From NCBI GenBank assembly GCA_964036315.1, contig OZ038482.1, positions 15,782,382-15,846,381 on the forward strand: a stretch of DNA of 64,000 nt. Direction: 5' to 3'. The number at the start of each line of letters is the position of its first letter. Positions within the stretch are counted from its first letter, which is position 1. The stretch comes from Acanthosepion esculentum. Lineage: Eukaryota > Mollusca > Cephalopoda > Sepiida > Sepiidae. The position numbers and the translations under genes were made by a program. The notes under the pieces were generated by a model. It did not search any database, was not told the DNA's origin, and saw only the letters and a list, made by a program, of their open reading frames with translations. Positions 1 through 11,044 of the stretch are shown in pieces.

Positions 1-1014
1 AATAATTATAGGAAATATTTTATAAAATATAGACATTTTATATTAAATAGTTATAGGAAATTATTATAAAAAATAATTATAGGAAATTGTTATAGAAAAT
101 AGTTTTTAGATAATTTTCAATTAAATGTTTTTTTTAGTTTCTATATGCCAAATTCTTGCATTACTAATTTTCCAAAGAAAGGAATAGATTGAAATGATCT
201 AACCGCAAATTAATCATGGGAGACTCGTGAATCATAACACGTTCAAATCGTAACACTTTCAATCCATATTCATCTGGATAAATTGGTATTCACTTTTTAT
301 TAAGACAACCGTTTCCTAGTCAAAATTGTGATTGCAAAGGTTTCGGTGGTAAACAAGTATAGCAAAGTGTTTAGTTTTTAGGCCCGTTTAGGTTCGTTTA
401 TTCTTTTCCGTTTCTGCTGTTTCGGTTGGAAAGTTAGGGGTTTTAATTTTTAACTGTAAAGTGTTCCTGTTATTCAGATTAAAGAAATTTACCTCAACTT
501 TATGATTTATGGAAATTGTAGGTAATATAATATGTCTAAATTGTTGTTATCGCTTGTACTTTCTTCATGGCGTGAATTATTAAAGATGGAGTCTCTCGGT
601 GCATGTCGCAGCCATACCTGGAGGCCTATCTCAAATCTGGTCATTCCACTGGGAGCCAAGGTTTCTAGTTTCGCTTAGACTTCATGCCGATTTGCTGCAG
701 TAGTCGGCTAAAAACATTCAAAGAAATACGTAGAGATTAAGAGCATTAAATTAATCCGGTTTATTTTTATATATTGCTTTCATTATTAAAGTCTTCTTAA
801 TTAATATACAATTTAGTGGAGCTTCTGATCAATCCCTACCCACTTTGTTAACAAGGGTTTACTAAATATTATATGTATTTAAATCGTCGAATCATTTATG
901 AACGTCACAACTTTTAATCAAGAAAAAAAAACATCGGAATTCTGGAACAAAAATGACATGTTTTTATTGTTTAGAAGTAATGTAACTATTTGTATGTAAA
1001 TTTACTTTGTCATA
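1..1014. other. AT-rich stretch, no gene seen
   Basis: No convincing reading frame, RNA gene or repeat boundary is visible. The block at about 540-720 is slightly less AT-rich but has stops in all frames. Confidence 0.6.
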
Positions 1015-1015
1015 A

Positions 1016-1330
1016 ATATACGGTTTTATGATTATAGAAGTACCTAGAAAAATGTCATTTTATATGAGTGGTTTAGCAACAGGGATAGTGTTAATGTTGA
1101 TACACTTCGTTTCAGTCAGTTATGTGCCATGCGTGATATATGCATAGGCGATCATGTATCTTTCGATACATGACTGACGAGGCAGAATTTTTCCCGCAGT
1201 AGGTTGCTATTTCTTTCTGCGGTAGACCAGTTGCCATCCAAGGCAATAGAACCCGGTCTGTCATGCTATTTACCCACAGCTGGCGGGTGAGAGGAAGAGG
1301 ATTCATACCTATCCCAATGGTATTAGCACG
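1016..1330 (-). mobile_element. SINE-B copy, tRNA-like head missing
   Basis: Matches the copy at 2236-2624 along its body, including the pairs ATCGCC, CGATACATGACTGACGAG and CTGCGGTAGACCAGTTGCC. It stops at TTAGCACG exactly where the Tc1-like element begins, so the tRNA-related head that follows this point in the other copy is absent. It is a non-coding retroposon copy on the minus strand. The family also occurs at 14255-14425, 24751-24790, 40420-40640 and 59965-60345. Confidence 0.75.
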
Positions 1331-1332
1331 TA

Positions 1333-2233
1333 CAGGGGTTGGACAAAATAATTGGAACAGGTGCAAATTCCACTCCTATATTTCAAAAGAACTTTTAACT
1401 AAAACTTCGTGATTGCAGGTTATAACTATTGTAAATACGTTTATTTATCTAATTTACTCTCTTTGTCTTATTTATTTTTAGAATTTAGTAAAATTTAAGC
1501 TAAAAGCCTGAGCTTTCCGAGTTCGAAAAGAAGCAAATTGTTGGAGCTCGCATGGCAGGAGCCTCGATCACTAAGGTTGCTGAACTGTTTGGTTTTTCAA
1601 GAGCTACCATATCAAGAACTGTGATGCAGTACGAGAAACAGGGAAATACCTCTAGCAAGCATAGCAATTCGGGCCGGACTTGCAAACTTATTGACAGGGA
1701 CTGACGTGCATTGAAACGCAATGTGGCAAAAAAATCATCGGACTACTGCGACCAAAGTGAAATAGTCCAGTTTCTACTAAAACTGTTCGTCGTGAGCTCC
1801 ATAAGGCTGCATATCATGGAAGAGCCGCCGTGAGTAAACCTCTTCTCTCCACTCGCAAAATTCAGAAGAGGTTGAAGTGGTGCAGAGATCACAATGCCTG
1901 GTCTGCAGACCAATGGAAGCAAGTCATATTCTCAGTTTTTCTCTTTTCCCAACTTCAGGGCGAGTTTATGTGTGGAGGCAGCCCAAAGAAGCTAACAACC
2001 CTGACTGCCTTCTTCCAACAGTGAACTATGGAGGTGGATCAGTGATAGTTTGGGCCGCTATATCATAGAAATGTCTCGGTCCAATAGTTTCACTGCATGG
2101 TAGAATTAACAGCTGTATGATTCCATTCCTAGACGTATTAAAGCTGTATGTGAGGCTAAATGAGGACCAACTCCATATTAAATAAATTTTCTTTGAATTT
2201 AACAAGTGTTTCAATTATTTTGTCCAACCCCTG
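1333..2233 (+). mobile_element. Tc1-like DNA transposon, copy 1 (internally deleted)
   Basis: The ends are near-perfect inverted repeats, CAGGGGTTGGACAAAATAAT at the left and the complementary ATTATTTTGTCCAACCCCTG at the right. They are flanked by a TA duplication at 1331-1332 and 2234-2235, the signature of Tc1/mariner insertion. At 901 bp it is shorter than the 1.2-kb second copy at 3667. The missing part is the C-terminal half of the transposase, between about 2114 and 2115. It cannot encode an active enzyme. Confidence 0.93.
1504..2163 (+). pseudogene. Tc1-like transposase remnant, copy 1
   Basis: The N-terminal paired-like helix-turn-helix is easy to read: residues PELSEFEKKQIVGARMAGAS lead into ITKVAELFGFSRATISRT, the DNA-binding part that recognises the inverted repeats. 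A stop (CGA to TGA) follows at 1702. A later frame carries KRLKWCRDHNAWSADQWKQ, from the start of the DDE catalytic domain. The short motif that normally holds the first catalytic aspartate is broken by a small deletion near 1935. A larger deletion removes the second and third catalytic positions and rejoins at IKAVCEAK near the end. The gene is clearly dead; the family assignment is secure. Confidence 0.9.
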
Positions 2234-2235
2234 TA

Positions 2236-2624
2236 TATACTGTTTTATGATTATAGAAGTACCTAGAAAAATGACTATTAAAATGCGTCGTTTAGCAACA
2301 GGGATAGTGTTAATATTTATACACCTCGTTTCAGTTAGTTATGTGCCATGCGTGATACATGCTTAGGCGATCATGTATCTTTCGATACATGACTGACGAG
2401 GCAGATTTTCCCGCAGTAGGTTACCATTTCTTTCTGCGGTAGACCAGTTGCCATCCAAGGCTGTAGAACCCGGTCTGTCCTGCTATTTACCCATAGCTTT
2501 GGTGAAGAAGAGGATTCATACCTTTCCCAAGGGTATTAGAACGTAAGTGAATGTAATGGATTTGACTGGAATTCGAACTCGGCTCTCCGATTTCTCAATC
2601 CGAGCATTACTTCACCGTGCCTCT
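2236..2624 (-). mobile_element. SINE-B, fullest copy, with tRNA-like head
   Basis: Read on the minus strand, it starts with a tRNA-like head at 2624-2558. An A-box-like stretch (GCACGGTGAAGTAATGCTC) is followed by a good B box (GAGTTCGAATTCC), the internal RNA polymerase III promoter of tRNA-derived SINEs. The unique body follows. The left end (TACTGTTTTATGATTATAG) matches the start of the copy at 1016. Octopus genomes are known to carry tRNA-derived SINEs; which named family this is cannot be decided here. Confidence 0.8.
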
Positions 2625-2955
2625 TTACACCTCGTTTACAATATCTAAAAACACGGGATTAAATTTATTAAATTTCATTAGGACATTAACTTTGCATTGC
2701 AACATTATCAATCAATGATTTCTCATTAATTTCATGACATAAAATATCTCGTATTGTATTTTCTAACGGTAAATTAAACTAAAATCCAAGATACTTTTTT
2801 GAAATGTCTTTTAGAAAAAAATCAGAAGTTTCTCATAAAAAATAAATTTTATCATAAGTATATATTTATTAAATTCATGTATAAAAAATATCTGTAATAC
2901 CCTACATTGATTCCACAACTTGCAGTTTCATGGTACATTATTTACATTATAATCC
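2625..2955. other. AT-rich spacer
   Basis: Nothing recognisable between the SINE-B head and the SINE-A copy. Confidence 0.55.
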
Positions 2956-3172
2956 TTGAGGACACAGCGCAGTGGATAAAGGCGTTAGTTAGATTCAGTG
3001 ACAACACCCAAAGAGTGTGAGTTCAATACCCAGCTAAGGGGAGAACTTTCAGATGGAAATTATCAGGAGATAACTGATAATTGACATTCATTAAACATGG
3101 CACATGGAACTAGAACAATCTACCCCAGTGAGCGAAATAAAGGGTTCAGTTCGACATTCCAACCACCACTAT
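2956..3172 (+). mobile_element. SINE-A copy, tail lost to a microsatellite
   Basis: The head reads as tRNA-derived: A-box-like GCGCAGTGGATAAAGGCG and B-box-like GTGAGTTCAATACCC. The body continues through GATAACTGATAATTGACATT and the GAGCGAAATAAAGGGTTCAG motif to CATTCCAACCACC. At that point the expected CTGAAGAAGG tail is replaced by a TA/TG microsatellite (about 3167-3200). The same family sits at 8436, 13986, 21828, 37005, 37424, 39649 and 42045. Confidence 0.85.
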
Positions 3173-3666
3173 ACATATATATATTATATGTGTGTGTGTG
3201 GGCTCCCGCGTTTGTTTGTTGACGAACGCTTATTCGTACATTTACTTATATTCCTCCATTTTGATTATATCTTCTGAAGAGAATTCTGTTAAAACTCAAT
3301 ATAACAAAGCATTCTTGAATATAACTTTCTTGTGAGAAACTGTAACATTTATAATAAGAAAGTCTAGTAAAATAGGATTAATAAATTATTTCTTTACATC
3401 AAACAAAATTAAAATGTCATATTTCGTTATAAGAAGCCTGTCAAAAATTCAACTTTATTTATTTATTTATTTATTTACTAGACACAAAAATATAGATTTT
3501 GCTCAACGATAAATAAAGTTGATCATTAATGAATTTATTTTTATGAATGAACATTTCATACAGAAGAATATTAAACTAACTTACATTTTTTTGTGAATTT
3601 CGCACAAAAAGTTTGTCTTTGCAATGAAATCACAAACTAATAAGTCCGAAAGAAATAAAATAAATA
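3173..3666. other. Microsatellite and AT-rich spacer
   Basis: Contains the TA/TG tract left by the SINE-A, a short TTTA tetranucleotide run near 3455-3477, and otherwise nothing recognisable. Confidence 0.6.
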
Positions 3667-4878
3667 CAGCTGTTGGACAAAGTAATTGGAACAGCTGCAA
3701 ATTCTACTCCTATATTTCAAAGACCTATTATATTAAGAACTTTATTCAATACTTCGAAATTGCAGGTTATATCTATTGTAAATATGTTTATTTATCTAAT
3801 TTACTCTCTTTGTCTTATTTATTTTTAGAATTTAGTAAAATTTAAGCTAAATGCGTGACGTCTCAGAGTTCCGAAATGGGCAAATTGTTGGAGCTCGCAG
3901 GAGCCTCGATCACTAAGGTTGCTGAACTGTTTGGTTTTTCAAGAGCTACCATATCAAGAACTATGACGCAATTTAAGAAACAGAGTAAAACCTCTAGCAA
4001 GCATAGCAATTCGGATCGGACTTGCAAACTTACTGACAGGAATCGACGTGCATTGTAACGCAATGTGGCGAAAAATCATCGGACTACTGCGGCCAAAGTG
4101 TTTGCTGAGTTGAATAATCATCTGAATAGTCCAGTTTCTACTAAAAACTTTCATCGCGAGCGCCATGAGGCTGGATATCATGGAGGAGCTGCCGTAAGGA
4201 AACCTTCTCTCCACTCGAAACATTCAAAAGAGGTGGAAGTGGTGCAGAGATCACAATGCCTGGTCTGCAGACCAATGGAAGCAAGTCATATTTTTTTTTT
4301 CCAACTTCAGGGCGAGTTTATGTGTGGAGGCAGCCCAAAGAAGTGAAGTATGGAGGTGGATCAGTGATAGTTTGGACCGATATATCATGGAAATGTCTTG
4401 GTTCAATAGTTGCACTGCATGGTAGAATCAACAGCAAAGATTACCTGAACATTTTGGGTGATCATGTTCATCCAATAGCCAAGACTTTATCCCCTGATGG
4501 TGACTGTATCTTCCAAGACGATACTGCTCCAATACATACCGCTTGAGTGGTTAAGAATTGGTATGAAGAGCATGAAAGTGAGCTAGAACAAAATGGAGTG
4601 TCCTCCCCAATCTCCAGATTTCAATATTATTGAACATTTGTGGTGCATTTTGGAGCGACAAGTTAGGAGCCGCTATCCCCCAGCGTCGCGTCTTAAAGAG
4701 CTAGAGCAGGTGTTAATGGAAGAATGTCTGAAAGTTCCTCTGGATAAAGTCAGGAAGCTGTATTATTCCATTCCTAAACGTATTAAAGCTGTATGTGAGG
4801 CTAAAGGAGAACAAACTCCATATTAAATAAATTTTCTTTGAATTTAACAAGTGTTTCAATTATTTTGTCCAACCCCTA
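3667..4878 (+). mobile_element. Tc1-like DNA transposon, copy 2
   Basis: Same family as copy 1. The left end is CAGCTGTTGGACAAAGTAAT after a TA at 3665-3666; the right end ATTATTTTGTCCAACCCCTA is followed by TA at 4879-4880. The length of 1212 bp is close to a full Tc1 element. Both ends carry point changes relative to copy 1 (GGGG to GCTG at the left, CTG to CTA at the right), which fits long inactivity. Confidence 0.93.
3852..4823 (+). pseudogene. Tc1-like transposase, broken
   Basis: Three blocks of a DD34E-type transposase survive. At 3855-4057 is the helix-turn-helix block with AGASITKVAELFGFSRATIS, ended by a stop where copy 1 has lysine (AAA to TAA). At 4065-4220 is the region to NFHRERHEAGYHGG, then a frameshift. 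At 4340-4545 is YGGGSVIVW to GDCIFQDDTAPIHTA, which holds the second catalytic aspartate, followed by a stop. At 4593-4823 is PPQSPDFNIIEHLW, which holds the catalytic glutamate, continuing to the C-terminus. The first catalytic aspartate is deleted inside a T-run near 4290. Copies 1 and 2 died by different stops. Confidence 0.92.
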
Positions 4879-6950
4879 TAAATCTCATACTTCAATTAAA
4901 TAAGCTAAAATTATACCAAACGTAAAAAGCAAACATTTCTTAAGTCAGCTTCAGCAATGCACTTCCACAACACAAGCTAAAAATTCTTCGCACTCAGTAG
5001 AACGATGATATATGAAGTCGCCACCAGTTATACTCAAGAGATGCACCATGACATGGCCTTTAATAAAGTACGCCATGACAATTGTTTTCCTTTTTGTTTT
5101 GCAGATATTGTACGCCTTTCTTTTGGCATTGTATATCATTTATATTGAATTGACAGTTATCCTTCTACTGGAATGGCTGCCAACAAAGGCAAGAGGTCAC
5201 AGACTGTCCTGATATTCAAATCATTATTTAAAGGAAGACAGATCCCGGGTTTTTCCAAGAGTAAGCTGCGAAATGGAGGAAACGGAATCCATCAAAACTT
5301 AAAATCGGTACCCCGAGTTCGCTTTCAGCTCCGATACATACACTTCTATAACTTGAAAACACGTGGCAAGGAAATGACTCGGTAACTTTTTTCACAGACA
5401 TTTTCGTGATCCAAAATTCATGAAAAGAGATATATTTGGCTATGAATATTGGACAATAGTATTTTGGAGTTACCATTCGTTTTTTGTGCTAAATCACCTG
5501 TGAAACGCGTGCCATTTTGTTAAAGAATTCATTTTAATTCTTCGATAAAATGGCACGAGAAGTACACGCAACTGATGATTTACCAAGAACAAATAGCAGA
5601 AAACATTGTAATAAAAGTTCCACAGGTCAATGTCTACCAATATTTAGGCTGGCATTTCTTCTACAGAGAATTTATTCTTTCAACAAACCTAAATACCTCA
5701 TCAACAATCACAAGAAAAATGCTCACGTTGCAGGATCGTTCCCGGCATTTGCCATTTAAATATTTTTTTTAATAAGAAACTTGTTACTTTACTAACGCTT
5801 TTCTAGAACCGGTTTTAACTAAAAAAAATTACCTTTTGATTAAATGTAGCATTTCAACCATTTTTAATTTTCCTATTTATTTGTAACTTTTTTTTACTGA
5901 ATTTCTATTCAGGCTATTAACCTACGGTAGTGAGATGACAACACAAATAGAAAATAAAGAATTTTTCAATACGATTCGGATTCATGCCACTTTTTCTTCA
6001 GAGAAGAGGAAGAAGAATCCCTCATTATCCTAAATGTATTCACGTTGAATATTATCGGAACTTTTACTCAAATTTTCAACATTTGGTTGTGAGTAAACAG
6101 CCCATGATCGGAAATAAATATTTTTATAAATAATGAAAGCATGTGCACAAGACGAAAGCTTCTGATTACAACGTTTCTGCACGAGATGAAAAAGCGGAAC
6201 ATTAATCTTTTTGATGGAGGTATTAATGACTGTGTCTGAATAATGAGCAGAATCATATAATCAGCTTTCAAAGAAAGCAGGAGCCTCTTCACTGAAATCT
6301 CTTCAACCAATCAAAATGTTTTGTCGAAAATAATTATTCAAATATTTACTGAACAAGCAGCAACTGAAAACAGGACGAAATAAGAAAAAAGAAACAGTTA
6401 ACACCTTTTTTTTTTTTTAGTAGTTCAAAATTGGTTCAACATGGAACTAATTTTCATTTGAAATATGCTGTGTGCCCACGCAGAAAATGTTTTCTTTTAT
6501 ATATATCTTGGGAAATTTACTAACGAAAAATTATGCAAAAAATAATACTCTAAATATCTTCATTACAATTTATATACTGAATTTTAGTACAAAATCACAT
6601 GCAATTCCGTATTTTTATCCTTTTTTCAGTCATTTTAAATTAGCGCTATTTCTATAAAAGTAAATGTAATTGAACTAAAGTATTAGTTTATCAATGATAA
6701 CAAACTCGAATGAAGTAAAAACCAAACGACTTGATGATGGAGTTCCCACAGGTGAACTAAATTATTTGACTCTATCAAAGTTGTTATGGGAAAGATGTAA
6801 GACCTATTATTTTTGTTGTTGTTTACTGTTGTGGGGGGGGGTAATTTCTTCTGCGTCTCGGCAGACGTAAATCCAAGTGTCAAACAAAAGAGTACGTTGG
6901 GTAGGAGTAAATGCAAAAACCGCAAATTTCTATCTGTTGCTAAGGCAACA
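4879..6950. other. Long stretch without recognisable gene
   Basis: Short frames exist (for example 5012-5212 and 6813-7055) but have no family features, signal or compositional support. There are poly-T and poly-G runs near 6409 and 6833. I see no exon, element end or long repeat. Confidence 0.5.
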
Positions 6951-6952
6951 GG

Positions 6953-7161
6953 GAGAGAGAGAGAGAGAGAGAGAGAGTGGAAATTAGAAGTGAAATGGAC
7001 ATTGTTTGTGGCCGTCATTGGCGGTGGAATCATTCTCTCAGCATGTCGGTGTTGATATCAAACACTGGTCTGTGTCGCGTCTCTCAGTATGTTAGTGTTG
7101 ACATAAAACGCTGGTCTGAGTCGCATCTCTCACTCTCTCTATATCTATCTATCTATTTTAG

Positions 7162-7217
<56 letters not shown>
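6953..7217. repeat. GA, CT and TA microsatellites around a roughly 50-bp repeat
   Basis: (GA)n at about 6953-6976, CT-rich tract at 7127-7178, (TA)n at 7179-7217. Between them, 7038-7130 holds two copies of a unit with the pattern TCTCAGYATGT..GTGTTGA..AAAC.CTGGTCTG.GTCGC. A third diverged copy lies at 7793-7842, on the other side of the LINE fragment. Confidence 0.7.
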
Positions 7218-7220
<3 letters not shown>

Positions 7221-7259
7221 CATACAACGTGTACTAACTCGTTCGATACCCTGTCTTCA

Positions 7260-7785
7260 TCAGCCGCCGACCAGGGGTGATATCACTTTTTCGGTGGCTA
7301 TGGCGGGACTGCCACCCCTGGCGCCACCAGCAGCGTTTGCCACCAGGCAGGGTATGAAGATAAAATAATTGATCGTTCCTCTTTGTAAATGCTTGTAATG
7401 AAATAAATAAACGATAGTTCCTCTTTGCAGCTTCTGCCCGTAATGAAAGTTCCTGAACGTGTTTGCCGTTATTGATGCGCTCGTAAAAATCGTTATAGAC
7501 GACCACGCAAATATTTCACTTGAGCATGTTAGGTCGTGATATTGCACGCATTTTATTTGCTTGTTTTGATCTCGACCAAATCCAACCTGACGCATGCTGA
7601 ACTGTTTTTTGAATGTGATGCGAAACGGTCTTCAACCAACGGCCAGTGATGCCTATTTCTGAAAGGAAGGAAATGACCGAATGTCCCAGAAACCCACGAC
7701 ACCCAATCTCAATTGGCATCACATGACACGTCCAACCATTTTCCACACATTCGGCACGCAGCGACTCGTACCAATTTTTCTTTAA
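7260..7785 (-). mobile_element. 3' end of a LINE-like element
   Basis: A minus-strand coding remnant (7785-7516) is followed by a non-coding 3' region that ends with a strong hairpin near 7272-7323 (CCAGGGGTG paired with CACCCCTGG). It is cut off at 7786 by the repeat described at 7038. The arrangement fits a 5'-truncated retroposon. Confidence 0.6.
7516..7785 (-). pseudogene. LINE C-terminal fragment
   Basis: The minus-strand frame begins KNWYESLRAECVENGWTC and continues VMPIEIGCRGFLGHS, ending HASGWIWSRSKQANKM before a stop. The pattern of a C-x-x-x-GW block followed by P-I/V-E-x-G-C-R-G-F is known to me from the far C-terminus of non-LTR retrotransposon proteins in invertebrates and fish, possibly the last strand of a restriction-like endonuclease fold. 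That fold assignment is inference. Only the last 80 or so residues remain. Confidence 0.55.
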
Positions 7786-7905
7786 ATATATATCTCAGCG
7801 TGTCAGTGCTGATAACAAACGATGGTTTGAGTCGGGTCTGTTTCAATTTTGGTATATATAGTTTTAGTTGGCTCGAAACTAAGGTTTTCGTTTTTGAGCG
7901 GTAGC

Positions 7906-8435
7906 CGGTCTGACTAGTGATAATATATTATTAATTTTCTTTAGATTAAAGCGGTTTTGTGCGTGGATCCGATGCACAGAAAACGTATTTACGCAGTCCG
8001 ATTTGGATAGTCGAGCGGTCAATATCCGGTTTGTGCAGAAACTATAAGAGGCATGACAGAGTCAAAAAGAAAGGAACCACCTGCTAAATGAACAAATACA
8101 ATCGTTTGTAGTTCACAATACATGAATTTACGTCCAGAATTTCATTTTTGCACTGAAAAATACTTGACAGTTGTCGGCATAATCTAAACACACTAAGAAA
8201 ATATAACTATCATTATAATCTGTTTCGGAATTATTGTAAATAATTTACTCGAGAGATAATAGCGACTTTAGAACTTATGATCTTAAATAATGAAAATAAG
8301 AAAGTGATTTTCTTTTCAATTCACACCCAGAAACAAATTTTCTTCTCTTGTTTACATGAGACAATTTCGTTTCGAAAATGTTTGATGCAGTCATCTCAAA
8401 ATTGGAAATTAAAAAAGTAAAGATTTTCATTTTCA
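7906..8435. other. No feature seen
   Basis: AT-rich sequence without a recognisable element boundary or coding remnant. Confidence 0.5.
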
Positions 8436-8729
8436 GTATGGCACAGTTGATAAAGACGTTAGTTAGATCCAGTGACAGGACGCAAAGGGTGTGAGTTCAA
8501 TACCCGGTTAAGGCAGTAGAGAACTTTCAGAAGGAAATTAACAGGAGATAACTGATAACTGACATTCATTAAACATGGCACGTGGAAATAGAACAGTCTA
8601 CACCAGTGAGCGAAATAAAGGGTTCAGTTCGACATTCCAACCACCTGAAGAAGGCCGGAGCGTACAACTGCCGAAACGTTGTAAAAAAAATATGGCGACA
8701 AAGATGAGGACAATAGTCCGAATAATGTA
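8436..8729 (+). mobile_element. SINE-A, complete single-tail copy
   Basis: The best single-unit copy. It has a tRNA-like head (GGCACAGTTGATAAAGACG, then GTGAGTTCAATACCCGG), the body, then CTGAAGAA-GGCCG...CTGCC-GAAACG at 8645-8678 and the tail GCGACAAAGATGAGGACAAT up to GTAAATAA. Because it ends after one tail unit, it shows the ground state from which the 107-bp arrays at 13181, 37553 and 42103 were built. Confidence 0.88.
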
Positions 8730-8925
8730 AATAATTTTCATTTTCGTTTGAAAGTTTTAAAATGAGATGTTATTATATGCATTGTACACACATTTTGGTT
8801 ATGCCAACAAAGCTCCGGCGAAAGTGCCATCTGGTCTTCTTCAGATGTTTGCTTTCGAACTAGGAAATCTGTTTAGACGTTCGATTTAATCCACGATGAT
8901 AGACTTTTCTCATTTCGCTTTCCAT

Positions 8926-9128
8926 GCTTTGAGGGTATTTAATATGTAGCAGGAAATCGTTTCTTCTCTAGCACACACAGTGGAACAAGATTCGCAAGGG
9001 ACTCTTGTTTAGCACACACCGCAACGCATCGATCTGAACTGCACTGAGAGCAAATGCTTACTGTCATCTCAACAAACACTCGCCTCTTATTCATTTTGTC
9101 AAACCAGAAAATTAGCATCTTGAGCACG
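8926..9128 (-). repeat. Downstream (3') LTR remnant
   Basis: On the minus strand it shares with 11045-11345 the strings GGCGAGTGTTTGTT, GCGTTGCGGTGTGTGCTAAA and AGAGTCCCTTG, and ends AAACGATTTCCTGCTACA. Compared with the upstream copy it lacks about 110 bp between GTTTGTT and ACAGTAAGC. Confidence 0.75.
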
Positions 9129-9129
9129 C

Positions 9130-10565
9130 TACCAGCTCCGGACTGGCCCAGTGACGCATGCGCCGTGTCATTCTAATGCCGATGCATGAACGGTCCGCCT
9201 CGCTCACAATTTGCTCGTCTGATGCGCAAATTTAGGCTACGGCACTCTAGCTTTCTTATATCTTCCAGGTAATTCTGCAGCACGATCTCTCCACTGATCG
9301 CCTGATCACAAAAGTGGTAGCCTGGCGGCGATCGCTTTCGTCGGGTGCTTCTTCGCATCGACAAGAAGAGGGGGGGTCAGCTTCCTCTCCTGCTTTCTCC
9401 TTGGGCGATCTGTCCGACTCCGTATCTCCGTCGTCATGCAGCAGACTCTCCGACCCGCTCTCTGGAGACGTTGTGCTGCCGCAGTCTTCCCTCGACGTGG
9501 TGACACTACGGCGTGGGCGCAGATCCTTCACTTGGCGGGGCATTCTGTCCACCAAACTATACTGTAGGCTGACTATTTTATTCACGTAACCTCTACCGAA
9601 CTTTGTGTTACACCGACTCTGCGGCGCCTTGACACATACACGATCTCCGACCTGGTAAGGACTGAGCTTACGACAATCCTCTTCACCCGATTTTCATTTC
9701 AATAGATCACGGTGTCACATTGTGCCAGTAGACAGCCTCGTGAACGGAACAGCGCATCCTGACCGCAATCCACATCTCTGTTTGGTGGCATCACTTGGCT
9801 ATGCCATTCCCAGGTGGGACGTATGCGCAACGAAATCACAGATGTATTCGCAACACATGTGCATAATCTCTGAACTCCTTACTGCAGAACGCTGTGTCAT
9901 TGTCCGTAAGGAGATCTTATGGTGGATCAAAGAACACTGCCTCAAGCTGTCGAATCACTCTGGCCGAGTCTTGTCTAGGCAATTGCTTCCAAATGGAAAA
10001 ACGCGACGAGCCGCAGTCTGTGAGCGTAAAGTAATGTCGGTCACCGTGATCCGTTATGTCCATTCCTAACCTGGTCACATCAAACTTTTCCGTCTCTCAG
10101 TGTATTGGTGCTGGGTCTATAGATTGGCATTCTTCACACGCTCATATGGCTGACTTAACAGCTGCTTTTGTCGTTGCCGGGCAAACTCGCCTGGCAAAGT
10201 AGGTTTTGCGCTGTACTGCCGGGTGCCCACTGCTTCTGTAGATAGACATGATTTGTCCCGCGTCCAGCTCATCTACGTGGTCAGCACCGATCAGTGGCCC
10301 GGATCCACTTTCTTTCTTCAACGCGTTAAATCACCGCTGCGACACCCTCGTCTGTCGGTCGGCCATGTTTTGAGTTGATGCAACCAATGTCACGTCCACA
10401 GACAGCTCGTACTCCTTCTCCAGTCCCTTGAGTGTACTCAACCACCTCCTGAATGAGCATCTCGATTGCTTTGCTCGTGCGAATTCGCGCTTTCATGGTC
10501 AGGGTGTCCCATCCCCAGTCGTACACACACATAGAGTCCGTCTTCATGTACAGCACCTTACCCTA
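9130..10565 (-). pseudogene. pol remnant: RNase H-like, integrase core, integrase C-terminal domain
   Basis: Minus-strand pieces in several frames. RNase H-like KVLYMKTDSMCVYDWGWDTL is at about 10562-10503. An H2C2-like segment follows (10330-10090). The integrase core shows LGMDITDHGDRHYFTLTDCG near 10060 and DLLTDNDTAFCSKEF near 9910, two catalytic aspartate regions. The GNGIA motif near 9815 is followed by lysine and a stop where the family carries its catalytic glutamate. The C-terminal domain reads YQVGDRVCVKAPQSRC and VDRMPRQVKDLRPRRS (9660-9510). Stops and frame changes show it is dead. Confidence 0.85.
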
Positions 10566-10619
10566 GCTATCAGGTCCCCTATAGGCAGTGTCTCAATGTT
10601 TGTCGCCTGTTGAAGTCAG

Positions 10620-10960
10620 ATGGAGATGGCATCAGGGAACTCAGTGACATAAGTCATTTAAGTGTGCCTTTCTAAGTCATATCCCTCGAACCCAGCCAAT
10701 ACGGCCAACTGCCTGATTCTGTTTGCGTAAACGTCCACCTGCTCGCCAGCTCACCCACCTGACTACGCTCAGCTCCCTGAAGGCTCCGAACGTGCCATCG
10801 GCGAACGCCTCCTTCGACCGGGCCTCTATCTGATTTATATCACTTTGGTCGTCTTCATCCATCTCCATGTAGAGGGTCAGTGCGCCACCTCCAGATACAA
10901 TGGCAGCAAGCATGCCACATCCTCCACAAGCTGACGTCTCACCACCAGCCTCACCTTTGT
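10620..10960 (-). pseudogene. gag-like remnant
   Basis: The minus-strand frame 11282-10677 contains LYMEMDEDDQSDINQIEARS and KEAFADGTFGAFRELSVVRW, an acidic/helical block like gag proteins of mollusc gypsy elements, where the nucleocapsid precursor would assemble particles. The upstream half of that frame (11282-10980) is LTR and leader sequence read through, so the true start is nearer 10960. The C-terminal nucleic-acid-binding part is not visible. Confidence 0.65.
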
Positions 10961-11044
10961 CAGCCACGCTACCACGTCTCACTCGCCAGTAAATGGCTTT
11001 ATCATGTCTCTGCTTATGTGTACTTTCGATATAGTAATTTCGCC

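Noticed and set aside
6683..7033. 116-codon minus-strand frame
   Set aside because: Includes the CT/GA microsatellite; no family features.
8926..9128. Precise TG...CA LTR borders and primer-binding site
   Set aside because: The two LTRs diverge just after GCTACA and I could not find a convincing PBS by eye.
9314..9589. Plus-strand 91-codon frame in the GC-richer block
   Set aside because: Antisense shadow of the integrase C-terminal remnant.
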